From: JAVBMU01 sp031551755
Lineage (GTDB): Bacteria; Actinomycetota; Actinomycetes; Actinomycetales; Cellulomonadaceae
Direction of reading: 5' to 3'
Length of the DNA: 64,000 nt
Assembly (NCBI GenBank): GCA_031551755.1
Contig: JAVBNE010000012.1
Location: 149,557 to 213,556, forward strand
In this document: positions 51,347-59,915 of the stretch, one piece after another
How positions within the stretch are numbered: the stretch's first letter is position 1
How the letters are laid out: every line of letters starts with the position of its first letter
The notes under the pieces: model-generated
Seen by the model: the letters and a program-made list of their open reading frames with translations, nothing else
Databases searched by the model: none
Told to the model about the DNA's origin: nothing
Made by a program: the position numbers and the translations under genes

Positions 51347-53161
51347 ATGGATGAGTTCAGCGTTGCCCCGATCGTCTTGGTCGAACCTCAGGACAACCTC
51401 AACGGGCTGCTCGCCCAGCGCGTGGCCGCCGACCCGACGGCCACGATGGTGGAGCGCCGGATCACCACGGACGGCCCCTGGACAGCGGTGACCGCACGGG
51501 AGTTCGACGCGCAAGTCGTGGCGGTCGCCAAGGGGCTCGTCGTCAACGGCATCGAACCGGGTGACCGCGTCGGCATCATGTCCCGCACGCGCTACGAATG
51601 GACCGTCCTGGACTGGGCCGCCTGGGCGGCCGGGGCCATTCCAGTGCCTCTCTACGAAACCTCCAGCGCCGAGCAAGTCGAATGGATCCTGCAGGACTCC
51701 GGGGTCAAGCTGCTGATCGTCGAAACCGCCGACCACCTCGCAACAGTCGAAGAGGTTCATGCACGCACCACCGAACTCGGTGAGGTCTTCGTGATCGAGA
51801 ACGGCGCGATCGACGCGCTGGTGCAGGCAGGCTCCGGTGTGGACGACGCGGAGATCACCCGTCGGCGCACGCTGGCCGGACTCGGCGACGTCGCCACGAT
51901 CATCTACACCTCGGGGACGACCGGCCGTCCCAAGGGTGCCGAACTGACCCACGGCAACTTCTACGTCCTCGCGGCCAACACCGTGAAGGAGATCCCGGAG
52001 GTCTTCGCGGCCGCAGGCGGACGCACACTGCTCTTCATGCCGCTGGCCCACGTCTTCGCGCGGTTCATCGGCGTCCTGGTCGTCGCGGGTGGCACCGTCC
52101 TCGGCCACTGCTCGGATACGAAGAATCTGCTGCCGGACCTCGCCGCCTTCCGACCGACCTATGTGCTTTCTGTTCCGCGCGTCTTCGAAAAGGTCTACAA
52201 CTCGGCGGAACAGTCCGCCACGCTCTCGGGTAAGCGCCGGATCTTCCACTGGGCCTCGGCGACGGCCATCACCTACTCCCGCGCCCTGGACACTCCCCGC
52301 GGCCCCGGTCCGTGGCTGCGGTTCCAGCGAGCGTTGGCCGACAAGTTGGTCTACGGCAAGCTTCGTGCGCTGCTCGGCGGGCAGGCCGAGTTCGCGGTCT
52401 CCGGCGGCGCCCCCTTGGGCGAGCGGCTCGGGAACTTCTACCGCGGCATCGGCATCCGGATCCTGGAGGGCTACGGACTGACCGAGACGACCGCTCCCAC
52501 CTGCGTCAACCGGCCCAGCAATACCCGGATCGGCACAGTTGGCACTCAGTTGCCGGGATGTGCGGTCAAGATCGCTGCGGACGGCGAGATCCTGCTCTCC
52601 GGCGTGCACATCTTCCGCGGGTACCACAACGCCCCCGAGGCGACCGCAGAAGCTTTCGACGGAAAGTGGTTCCGCACCGGTGACCTGGGCGCACTCGACG
52701 ACGACGGCTTCCTGCGGATCACCGGGCGCAAGAAGGAACTCATCGTGACCGCCGGGGGCAAGAATGTGGCGCCGGCCGTGCTGGAGGACCGGATCCGCGC
52801 ACACGCCCTGGTGAGCCAGTGTGTCGCGGTCGGTGACCACAAGCCCTTCATCGGTGCACTCATCACTCTCGACCCCGAGGGCCTGCCCGGATGGCTGCAG
52901 ATCCACGGCAAACCGGAGATGGATGTCGCGACGGCAGCGACCGACCCGGATGTCCTGGCGGCCCTCGATGTCGCAGTTCAGCGCGCCAACCGCGCGGTGT
53001 CCCGCGCGGAATCCATTCGCAAGTTCACCGTGCTGACGACCGACTTCACGGTCGACAACGGCTACCTGACGCCGTCGTTGAAGGTGAAGCGCGCATTGGT
53101 CCTCAAGGACTTCGAAGCCGAGATCGAGGGGATCTACAGCGGAGTGCCTACCGCGCGTTGA
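51347..53161 (+). CDS. Long-chain fatty-acid-CoA ligase (FadD15-like)
   Basis: Activates long-chain fatty acids to acyl-CoA with ATP. The product has 604 residues from the ATG at 51347 (MDEFSVAPIVLVEP), with GGAG upstream. AMP-binding family signatures: TIIYTSGTTGRPKGAELTH (P-loop), MPLAHVFARF, GYGLTETT, WFRTGDLGALDDDGFL and TGRKKELIVTAGGKNVAP (with the hinge and a catalytic-type Lys near the C-terminus). Closest by layout to the mycobacterial FadD15 group, which shares this locus. No membrane anchor is visible. The next gene starts 36 bases downstream. Confidence 0.92.
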   Translation: MDEFSVAPIVLVEPQDNLNGLLAQRVAADPTATMVERRITTDGPWTAVTAREFDAQVVAVAKGLVVNGIEPGDRVGIMSRTRYEWTVLDWAAWAAGAIPVPLYETSSAEQVEWILQDSGVKLLIVETADHLATVEEVHARTTELGEVFVIENGAIDALVQAGSGVDDAEITRRRTLAGLGDVATIIYTSGTTGRPKGAELTHGNFYVLAANTVKEIPEVFAAAGGRTLLFMPLAHVFARFIGVLVVAGGTVLGHCSDTKNLLPDLAAFRPTYVLSVPRVFEKVYNSAEQSATLSGKRRIFHWASATAITYSRALDTPRGPGPWLRFQRALADKLVYGKLRALLGGQAEFAVSGGAPLGERLGNFYRGIGIRILEGYGLTETTAPTCVNRPSNTRIGTVGTQLPGCAVKIAADGEILLSGVHIFRGYHNAPEATAEAFDGKWFRTGDLGALDDDGFLRITGRKKELIVTAGGKNVAPAVLEDRIRAHALVSQCVAVGDHKPFIGALITLDPEGLPGWLQIHGKPEMDVATAATDPDVLAALDVAVQRANRAVSRAESIRKFTVLTTDFTVDNGYLTPSLKVKRALVLKDFEAEIEGIYSGVPTAR

Positions 53162-53183
53162 CCGGCCTGTCGGTGGCCAGCAG

Positions 53184-53196
53184 TAATCTGCCGGTC
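53184..53196 (+). promoter_or_regulatory. Leaderless-type promoter -10 box of the exonuclease gene
   Basis: TAATCT (53184-53189), seven bases, then the ATG at 53197. It supports this start; in-frame sequence further upstream overlaps the acyl-CoA ligase gene and is not coding. Confidence 0.45.
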
Positions 53197-55038
53197 ATGG
53201 TCAGCCGGATGTCGACGCGTGGTTCGAGCTTCTCCGGCTGGCCGTCCTCGACCACTGCCCCCGTCGGCCAGGCTATTCAGCTCGGCCTGGACGAGATCGG
53301 CACTCCGTTGTCCGAGGTCACCTTCGTGGTGGTAGACCTGGAGACGACCGGCGGCTCGCCGGCCACCTCATCGATCACCGAAATCGGAGCCGTCAAGGTT
53401 CGTGGCGGCCAGATCCTCGGCGAGTTCCAGACGCTGGTGAATCCAGGTGTCCCCGTACCGGCCTTCATCGCGCGGTTGACCGGCATCAGCTCCGCCATGG
53501 TCGCGACCGCACCCGGTATCGAGTTGGTGCTGCCGAGCTTCATCGAGTTCGCCCACGGAGCCGTGCTGGTAGCCCACAATGCGCCCTTCGACATCGGATT
53601 CCTGCGAGCCGCCTACCGCGACGCCGGTTACGAGTGGCCGCGCTATCCCGTCGTGGACACCGTCGCCCTCGCCCGTCGAGTTGTCCCTCGGGATGAGGCT
53701 CCGAACCACAAGCTCTCGACGCTGGCAGCACTCTTCCACGCCACCGTCGTACCCGAACACCGGGCCCTCGCCGATGCCCGGGCCACCGTCGATGTGCTGC
53801 ATGCACTGCTCGGTCGCCTCGGCCCACTCGGCATCACCCATCTGGAGGACCTGGCCTCAGCCGCCGATCCCGTACCACCGGAGGTCCGGCGCAAGCGTCA
53901 CCTGGCCGATGGGCTTCCCGATGCGCCGGGCGTCTACCTCTTCCGGGGACCCGGGGATGAAGTCCTTTACGTCGGCGTCTCCACGTCGATCCGGCGGCGG
54001 GTGCGCAGCTACTTCACCCGTTCGGAGAAGCGTGGCCGGATCACCGAAATGGTCCGGATCGCCCACGCCGTGACGCCGGTGGTGTGTGCGACACCGCTGG
54101 AAGCGCAGGTCCGTGAGCTGCGCCTCATTGCCGAACATGCTCCCCGATACAACCGCAGATCGACCCATCCCGAGCGAATGATGTGGGTCCGATTGACGGC
54201 CGAGCCCTTTCCCCGGCTGTCGATCGTGCGCGACGTGATTGCGGGGGCGGCACATATCGGCCCCTTCGACTCCCGGCGACAGGCACAGTCAGCGATCGAC
54301 GCGGCCCACGAAGCCATCAGCCTCCGACAATGCACCCGGCGTCTGCCCGCGGTACCCGCAGCCGATGCCAGCGCTTGCCTCCTGGCCGAACTTGGTCGCT
54401 GTGCCGCACCGTGTATCCGTCCAACGCCGGACTACGCGGCAACGGTCGAATGTGCCCGGGTCGCCATGGAGGAAGACCCGACGGTGGTCGTGGAGTCGTT
54501 GAGCAAGCAGATCGCGGCATTGGCCGACGCCGAACGGTTCGAACAGGCCGCTCACGTCACCGCGCGCCTGCAAGCATTCGTCGGTGCCGCCGGCCGGGCT
54601 CAACGGCTACGTCCGCTGGCGGCCTGCTCTCGGCTGGTCGCAGGCCGGCCGACCGACGAAGACGGCTGGGAGATCGCGGTAATCCAATACGGCCGGCTTG
54701 CGGCCACGGGGGTGGCCCCGGCGCAAAGCGATCCGTTCCCTCTGATCGATGCCCTGGTCGCCACCGCCGAAGACGTCTGCGCACCGAATGCCCCCGCACC
54801 GGCAGCACATCCCCATGAGGCCGAGATCCTGCTCAACTGGCTGGAGTCGCCAGGGGTCCGGCTCATCTCAATCACCGATCCCTGGGCGCTGCCGGTGAGA
54901 TCCGCTCGAACACTCCATGCTCCTGGTGCCCTTGCGCATCGGGTCGCGATTCTCGGCGCGACCCGGTCCCCCACCGTAGACGTTGACATCACCGGCGTGG
55001 GCAGCGAGCAGCACCGAAGGCAGCCAAGACACGGATAG
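53197..55038 (+). CDS. DEDDh exonuclease fused to a GIY-YIG (UvrC-like) module
   Basis: A 613-residue protein. The DEDDh 3'-5' exonuclease domain (about 40-210) shows VVDLETTGG (Asp47, Glu49), AHNAPFDIGF and HRALADARAT, as in the DnaQ/epsilon family. A GIY-YIG nuclease domain follows (about 240-325): GVYLFRGPGDEVLYVGVS, IRRRVRSYF and APRYNRRS. The rest resembles the UvrC/Cho middle part, with a Cys-rich cluster (CLLAELGRCAAPC) and a UVR-like helix pair (ALADAERFEQAAHVTARL). It lacks the UvrC RNase-H and HhH ends. The family is conserved in Actinobacteria (Rv2191) beside trpD; its role in repair is presumed. Confidence 0.88.
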   Translation: MVSRMSTRGSSFSGWPSSTTAPVGQAIQLGLDEIGTPLSEVTFVVVDLETTGGSPATSSITEIGAVKVRGGQILGEFQTLVNPGVPVPAFIARLTGISSAMVATAPGIELVLPSFIEFAHGAVLVAHNAPFDIGFLRAAYRDAGYEWPRYPVVDTVALARRVVPRDEAPNHKLSTLAALFHATVVPEHRALADARATVDVLHALLGRLGPLGITHLEDLASAADPVPPEVRRKRHLADGLPDAPGVYLFRGPGDEVLYVGVSTSIRRRVRSYFTRSEKRGRITEMVRIAHAVTPVVCATPLEAQVRELRLIAEHAPRYNRRSTHPERMMWVRLTAEPFPRLSIVRDVIAGAAHIGPFDSRRQAQSAIDAAHEAISLRQCTRRLPAVPAADASACLLAELGRCAAPCIRPTPDYAATVECARVAMEEDPTVVVESLSKQIAALADAERFEQAAHVTARLQAFVGAAGRAQRLRPLAACSRLVAGRPTDEDGWEIAVIQYGRLAATGVAPAQSDPFPLIDALVATAEDVCAPNAPAPAAHPHEAEILLNWLESPGVRLISITDPWALPVRSARTLHAPGALAHRVAILGATRSPTVDVDITGVGSEQHRRQPRHG

Positions 55039-55086
55039 ATTGGTCTCGCACCGGATACCGCCCCTCAACGCCGCTTCGGAGGACCC

Positions 55087-55368
55087 ATGCTGACCGCCAT
55101 CGTGCTGATCGACACCGACACCGCGCGTATCCCTGAGGTCGCTGCGGAAATCGCAGCGCTGCGAGGGGTCAGCGAGGTCTACTCCGTAACGGGGAAAGCT
55201 GACCTCGTCGCCATGGTCCGCGTCCACCAACACGAGAACCTGGCCGATGTGATCGCCGACAAGCTCAGCAAGGTCCCCGGTGTCACCCGAACTGAGACCC
55301 TCATCGCGTTCCGAGCCTATTCGGACGTCGATCTCGACCAGGCATTCGCGCTCGGCCTCGACGACTAG
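55087..55368 (+). CDS. Stand-alone Lrp/AsnC ligand-binding (RAM) domain protein
   Basis: A 93-residue protein with a perfect GGAGGACCC ribosome binding site. It is only the RAM/ACT-like effector domain of Lrp/AsnC regulators: AIVLIDTDTARIPEVAAEI, VSEVYSVTGKADLVAMVR and VPGVTRTETLIAF. No DNA-binding domain is present. Such single-domain proteins may form oligomers, bind amino acids or modulate full-length Lrp proteins. It follows the exonuclease gene by 48 bases and converges with trpD, a tryptophan-synthesis gene. Confidence 0.88.
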   Translation: MLTAIVLIDTDTARIPEVAAEIAALRGVSEVYSVTGKADLVAMVRVHQHENLADVIADKLSKVPGVTRTETLIAFRAYSDVDLDQAFALGLDD

Positions 55369-55411
55369 CCGCATACACACAGGCGGCTGCTCTACCCGGC
55401 CTGCGTGCACC

Positions 55412-56512
55412 TCATTGCTGGCCTGCGCTCCGCTGGCGGCTGCTCGCCTCAGCCCACCGGTCGAGGACAGCGGTGGCCGACCCCTCATCAATGCTGGCAG
55501 CCGCATGGGTCATGCCAGCCCGTAGTCGGTCCACCAGTGAGCCCTCGCCAGTGCCCGGCAACGAGCCGTCGGCGACCAATCCGGCCGCAGCATTCACCAG
55601 CACCGTCTCCCGGACCGCCCCGGGTTCGCCGGCGAAGGTCTGCCGTGCGACCTGCGCATTCGCCGCGGCTGACGACCCGCGTAAGTCAGCCACGGTGATC
55701 GGCACCAACCCGAGGTCAGCCACAAGGTCCAGGCGGTGCTCGATCACCTGAGAGTCCCGCACCTCCCAGACAGTCGCGGGGGCGGTCGCGGCCAACTCGT
55801 CCAACCCGTCGTCGCCCCGGAAGACCAGCCCGCTCGTACCGCGCCTGGCCAAGACGCCGGCGATCAACGGAGCCATCCGACGGTCGGCGACGCCGACGGC
55901 CGTTGCCCGGGGCTGAGCCGGGTTCGTCAACGGACCGAGGAAGTTGAAAACGGTTGGAATACCCAACTCCTTGCGAGCAACCGCCGCATGCCGCATCGAC
56001 GGGTGGAACAGCTGGGCGTAGCAGAAGGTGATGCCCACCTCGATGGCGAGCTCACCGATCCGCGCTGGGGCCTGATCCAATCGGATGCCGAGTTCCTCCA
56101 GCACATCCGCGGAACCGGACGACGACGTCGCGGCCCGGTTACCGTGTTTGACCACCCGGACGCCAGTCCCGGCGATGACGACGGCCGCCATCGTCGACAC
56201 ATTCACCGTATGCGCCCGGTCACCACCCGTCCCCACGATGTCGACTGCCGGCCCAGGGATCTCCAGGCGGACGGCGTGATCCAGCATCGCGGTCGCTAAT
56301 CCCGCCAGTTCCTCAACCGTCTCCCCCTTCGCACGCAACGCGATCAGGAAACTGGCCAACCGGACCGGGGAGACCTCCCCCGACATCGCCTCGCCCATCG
56401 CCCACGCGCTCTGCTCCGCCGTCAGGTCGCCACCGGCAACCAACTCGGCAAACAGCGACGGCCACGTGGTGACTGGATCGCAGGGCACGTTCGAGGGAGG
56501 GGCGTTCGTCAC
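55412..56512 (-). CDS. trpD: Anthranilate phosphoribosyltransferase
   Basis: Second step of tryptophan synthesis: joins anthranilate to PRPP. The product has 366 residues. The PRPP site is VDIVGTGGDRAHTVNVST, the second Gly-rich loop is VKHGNRAATSSSGSADVLEE, and the anthranilate region includes FNFLGPLTNPAQPRATAVG and GDDGLDELA. Length is normal with a slightly long N-terminus (about 17 extra residues). The start GTG has AGGACAC in front. It is monocistronic, away from other trp genes, a common actinobacterial location next to ctaE. Confidence 0.94.
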   Translation of the reverse strand: MTNAPPSNVPCDPVTTWPSLFAELVAGGDLTAEQSAWAMGEAMSGEVSPVRLASFLIALRAKGETVEELAGLATAMLDHAVRLEIPGPAVDIVGTGGDRAHTVNVSTMAAVVIAGTGVRVVKHGNRAATSSSGSADVLEELGIRLDQAPARIGELAIEVGITFCYAQLFHPSMRHAAVARKELGIPTVFNFLGPLTNPAQPRATAVGVADRRMAPLIAGVLARRGTSGLVFRGDDGLDELAATAPATVWEVRDSQVIEHRLDLVADLGLVPITVADLRGSSAAANAQVARQTFAGEPGAVRETVLVNAAAGLVADGSLPGTGEGSLVDRLRAGMTHAAASIDEGSATAVLDRWAEASSRQRSAGQQ

Positions 56513-56575
56513 GTGTCCTACCTTCGGTCGGTGGGCTCCTGCGGCCCGCGCGAGCGAGCGCTTCGCAGGGCGGCG

Positions 56576-57040
56576 CTATTCCGCATTCTGCGGGGCGGTC
56601 AACAGGGCGGCAATCGCCCGCTGCAAGGTGATCGCATCGAACGGACGAGGCACGGCGTCATCGGCCAGCGACCACGACGCCAGCCAGCCGTCCTGCGGCC
56701 GACCAGTCAGGACCAGAATCGGTGGGCACCGGTAGATCTCGTTCTTGAGCTGCCGACACAACCCCATCCCGCCGGCCTTGTCAGCCTCACCGTCGAGGAT
56801 GAGCAGATCCCAGGTCTCCTTGTCGGCAGCCGTCACAACCGCTGTCGGCGTCGCCACCTCGAACCACGTGATGTCGGGCGCCTTGGCGGTCAACCGCCGG
56901 CCAACCGCGAGCCGAACCTGCTCGCGGACGGTCACGTCGTCGCTGTAGAGCAAGATGCGGGGTGCACCCACGGCACCCACGTCGGTCGACGAAGCCTCCC
57001 GCACCGCCACGGTCGAGCCCTCGCTCGGATGTATTGCCAT
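56576..57040 (-). CDS. Orphan receiver-domain (response-regulator-like) protein
   Basis: A 154-residue protein from the ATG at 57040, with GAAGGTGA 11 bases upstream. After about 30 disordered residues comes a CheY-like receiver: the acidic pair in LLYSDDVTVREQV, the phospho-acceptor Asp in LLILDGEADKAGG, and Thr in ILVLTGRP. The usual Lys before Pro-Phe is Arg here (AVPRPFDA), so phosphorylation-driven switching may be altered. There is no DNA-binding or other output domain. It lies between trpD and ctaE (divergent from ctaE), a conserved position in this group. It could tune the respiratory genes, but nothing in the sequence shows this. Confidence 0.75.
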   Translation of the reverse strand: MAIHPSEGSTVAVREASSTDVGAVGAPRILLYSDDVTVREQVRLAVGRRLTAKAPDITWFEVATPTAVVTAADKETWDLLILDGEADKAGGMGLCRQLKNEIYRCPPILVLTGRPQDGWLASWSLADDAVPRPFDAITLQRAIAALLTAPQNAE

Positions 57041-57362
57041 CTCGTTGCCGTCACCTTCGTCGTCTGGTTGTCTCCTGGGGCATTTTGACACGACCGGGCA
57101 GTGGGATTCACCTCGGCACGTAGTCGCGCCTGCGACACCCCGCGCAAGCACTCCGACCGGACCGCCTCGTCCCTCACCACGGTGGGTCCACGTAGCGGTC
57201 AATGATGCCCAGAAAGCAGGACGCGCCAGTCATCATTTCATGGCAGTTTTCCGAGATGCGTCACCACGGCGGGTCCGAATCCGCATGATCTCGGGACTAT
57301 GGGCCATCACACGGCGCTTCTGTACGGGTCGGGAGTCCCGAACCCTCGGGACATCAGCCATA

Positions 57363-58013
57363 ATGTCTGCTGTGTCGACTGCAACGGCTGCGGCCCCCGC
57401 CCACCACCATGTGAGCGTCAACCGACCGAACCCGGTTTCGGTCGGGACGATCGTGTGGCTCGCGAGCGAACTCATGTTCTTCGCGGGACTTTTCGCCATG
57501 TACTTCAGCACTAGGGCGGTACTCCCACCCGATGTCTGGGCCGAACAGGCCGACCACCTCAACAAGCCGTTCGCGTTCGCGAACACCATCGTGCTGGTGC
57601 TGTCCTCCGTTACCTGCCAGTTCGGCGTCCGCGCCGCGGAACGTTTTCAGGCGAAGCGGACGGGCTCACTGCTGAATGTGGCGCGTTGGGGAATGAACGA
57701 GTGGATCACCCTGACGTTCATCATGGGCGCCGTCTTCATCGGCGGCCAGGTCTATGAGTACGCCGGGCTGGTCTCCGAGGGTGTCACGATTTCCTCCAGC
57801 GCCTACGGCTCGGTCTTCTACATCACCACCGGCTTCCACGGCCTGCATGTGGTGGGTGGCCTCATCGCCTTCCTCCTGCTGTTGGGCCGCTCGTTCGCCG
57901 CCAAGAACTTCGGCCACCATGAGGCGACCACGGGCATCGTCACGTCGTACTACTGGCACTTCGTCGACGCCGTCTGGGTCGCCCTGTTCGCCGTCATCTA
58001 CCTCCTGCACTAG
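57363..58013 (+). CDS. ctaE: Cytochrome c oxidase subunit III
   Basis: Subunit III of the aa3-type terminal oxidase, 216 residues. It starts MSAVSTATAAAPAHHH and then VNRPNPVSVGTIVWLASE, matching actinobacterial CtaE N-termini; a GTG at 57372 behind an AT-rich box is an alternative leaderless start. About five transmembrane helices are visible. Family residues lie in ASELMFFAGLFAMYF, FYITTGFHGLHVVGG and SYYWHFVDAVWVALF. It heads the ctaE-qcrC-qcrA-qcrB operon that builds the bcc-aa3 supercomplex; the gap to qcrC is 73 bases. Confidence 0.94.
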   Translation: MSAVSTATAAAPAHHHVSVNRPNPVSVGTIVWLASELMFFAGLFAMYFSTRAVLPPDVWAEQADHLNKPFAFANTIVLVLSSVTCQFGVRAAERFQAKRTGSLLNVARWGMNEWITLTFIMGAVFIGGQVYEYAGLVSEGVTISSSAYGSVFYITTGFHGLHVVGGLIAFLLLLGRSFAAKNFGHHEATTGIVTSYYWHFVDAVWVALFAVIYLLH

Positions 58014-58086
58014 GACCATGTCCGGGGGCGAGGGCGCCCGACAGACACCACCCCACTATCCCCACCCGCGAGATGAGGATCACGAC

Positions 58087-58884
58087 GTGAAGGCACTAGC
58101 CGCCCGCCGGCACCACCGCCTCGCGCCGGTCGTGCTGCTGTTGCTGGCACTCCTGGCCATGGGCGGCCTCTACGCCGCCCTTGCCCCGGAACCGGCCACC
58201 GCCACGACCGCGAGCACCACTGAGATCGAGACCGGCCACAAGCTGTTCCAGGCCAACTGCGCCTCGTGCCACGGGCCGTCGGCCGAAGGCCGGACCAACC
58301 CCGATGGCAGCGTCGTCGGCCCCTCGCTGGTCGGCGTCGGCGCCGCCGCAGTGGACTTCCAGCTCTCGACGGGGCGCATGCCCATGACCGCCACGAGCGC
58401 CCAGGCGCCCGCCAAGCCGCGGCAGATCAGCGAGGCCGACACCGCGGCTATCGCCGCCTACGTCGCCTCCCTTGGTAAGGGACCGACGATTCCCACGGAC
58501 GCCCAGGTGGATCCCGCCGGTGGTGACATCGCCAATGGCGCGCTGCTCTTCCGAACCAACTGCGCCATGTGCCACAACGCAGTCGGCGCCGGTGGGGCTC
58601 TCTCCGAGGGCAAGTACGCACCAGGTCTGGAGAAGACCTCGCCGCGAAACATCTACCAGGCGATGCTCACCGGGCCGCAGTCGATGCCGGTATTCAATGA
58701 CGCCAACATCGACCCCGATGAGAAGCGCGACATCATCGCGTACCTCGATGAGCAGCGTGACGGTTCCGCGGGCGGGCTCACGCTCGGCTCCCTCGGACCG
58801 GTCAGTGAGGGCCTGTGGGCCTGGGTTGTAGGCATCGGCCTCCTGCTGGGCGCCGCTGTGTGGATAGGAGCGAAGTCCTCATGA
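58087..58884 (+). CDS. qcrC: Diheme cytochrome c subunit of the bcc complex
   Basis: A 265-residue membrane-anchored cytochrome c that passes electrons from the bc1-like complex directly to cytochrome aa3. Start GTG with GAGGATC upstream. A membrane helix lies at the N-terminus (about 12-32). Heme sites are CASCH (Cys58) and CAMCH (Cys159), with likely Met axial ligands in GRMPM and SMPVF. A second helix closes the C-terminus (about 240-260). The diheme form is the actinobacterial replacement for a soluble cytochrome c. It overlaps qcrA as ATGA. Confidence 0.95.
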   Translation: MKALAARRHHRLAPVVLLLLALLAMGGLYAALAPEPATATTASTTEIETGHKLFQANCASCHGPSAEGRTNPDGSVVGPSLVGVGAAAVDFQLSTGRMPMTATSAQAPAKPRQISEADTAAIAAYVASLGKGPTIPTDAQVDPAGGDIANGALLFRTNCAMCHNAVGAGGALSEGKYAPGLEKTSPRNIYQAMLTGPQSMPVFNDANIDPDEKRDIIAYLDEQRDGSAGGLTLGSLGPVSEGLWAWVVGIGLLLGAAVWIGAKSS

Positions 58885-59915
58885 GCGACCACGAACACTC
58901 GACCGATGTAGTGACCGGACACGGCCGCGCACTGCCCGACCAGTTCCCGAACCCGGGCATGCCGGAGCACCACGACCGGCTGGGCGACAAGGACCCCAAG
59001 GCCGCGAAGCGATCCGAGCGGCAGATCGTCATCCTCTTCGTGCTGTCCATCGTGGGCACCATCGCCGCGTTGGTCGTTTACTTCGCCTTCCCCCCTGGCG
59101 ACACGACAGCCAGCGTTCGGCTGTCGACCTTCTCCCTCGGCGCCGCTATCGGTCTCGCCCTGCTCGGGATCGGCCTCGGCGCGGTCCACTGGGCGAAAAC
59201 GCTCATGTCAGACCACGAGCGCAGTGAGGAACGGCACGTCCAGCGCAGCGACGAGCCCACGCGCGAAGCGGCCGTCAACGTGCTCAAGGAAGGCGCCCAG
59301 GACTCCGGCATCGCCCGACGAGGGGTACTCAAGGGCGCCGTCGTTTCGGCTCTCGCGCTCTTCCCGTTGACGATCGCCGTTCCGCTGATCAGCAGCGTCG
59401 GTGGTGACTGGAACGTATCCAAGTTCCGGCATACCCGCTGGGAGAAGGGCATGCGGCTGGCCATCGACCCCTCGGGGCGCCCCATCAAGGCAAGAGACGT
59501 AACCGTCGGCTCCGTCTTCCACGTCATCCCCGACGTCCCGGCCGCTGAGCGGGAGTCCCATGAGTGGCTGTCGGAGAAAGCTAAGGCCGTCGTCCTGCTC
59601 GTTCGACTCGATCCCGAGGTCCTCAAGGAAGCTGAAGACCGCAAGAGCTGGTCCCACGACGGAATCGTCGCCTACTCCAAGATCTGCACCCACGTCGGCT
59701 GCCCGGTGGCGCTCTATGAACAGCGCACCCACCACCTGCTTTGCCCCTGCCACCAGTCGACGTTCGACGTGGCCGACGGTGCGAAGGTGGTCTTCGGCCC
59801 GGCCAAGCGCGCCTTGCCGCAACTGCCCATCACGATCGACGATGAGGGCTACCTGGTCGCCCAGAGCGACTTCCAGGAGCCCATCGGCCCGAGCTACTGG
59901 GAGCGTCTGAAGTGA
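58881..59915 (+). CDS. qcrA: Rieske iron-sulfur subunit of the bcc complex
   Basis: A 344-residue Rieske protein. Three transmembrane helices (about 55-75, 85-110 and 150-170) precede the soluble domain, the actinobacterial three-helix form. The [2Fe-2S] ligands are in CTHVGC (from about residue 269) and CPCHQSTFD (about 288). The twin-Arg-like ARRGVLKG lies just before the third helix, as in Tat-dependent actinobacterial QcrA. The start ATG overlaps qcrC's stop; the stop overlaps qcrB's GTG as GTGA, so the whole qcr set is coupled. Confidence 0.95.
   Translation: MSDHEHSTDVVTGHGRALPDQFPNPGMPEHHDRLGDKDPKAAKRSERQIVILFVLSIVGTIAALVVYFAFPPGDTTASVRLSTFSLGAAIGLALLGIGLGAVHWAKTLMSDHERSEERHVQRSDEPTREAAVNVLKEGAQDSGIARRGVLKGAVVSALALFPLTIAVPLISSVGGDWNVSKFRHTRWEKGMRLAIDPSGRPIKARDVTVGSVFHVIPDVPAAERESHEWLSEKAKAVVLLVRLDPEVLKEAEDRKSWSHDGIVAYSKICTHVGCPVALYEQRTHHLLCPCHQSTFDVADGAKVVFGPAKRALPQLPITIDDEGYLVAQSDFQEPIGPSYWERLK

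Noticed and set aside
51290..52906. Long - strand frame opposite the acyl-CoA ligase gene
   Set aside because: Shadow of a core gene; Asp/Gln/Gly-biased composition and no start site.
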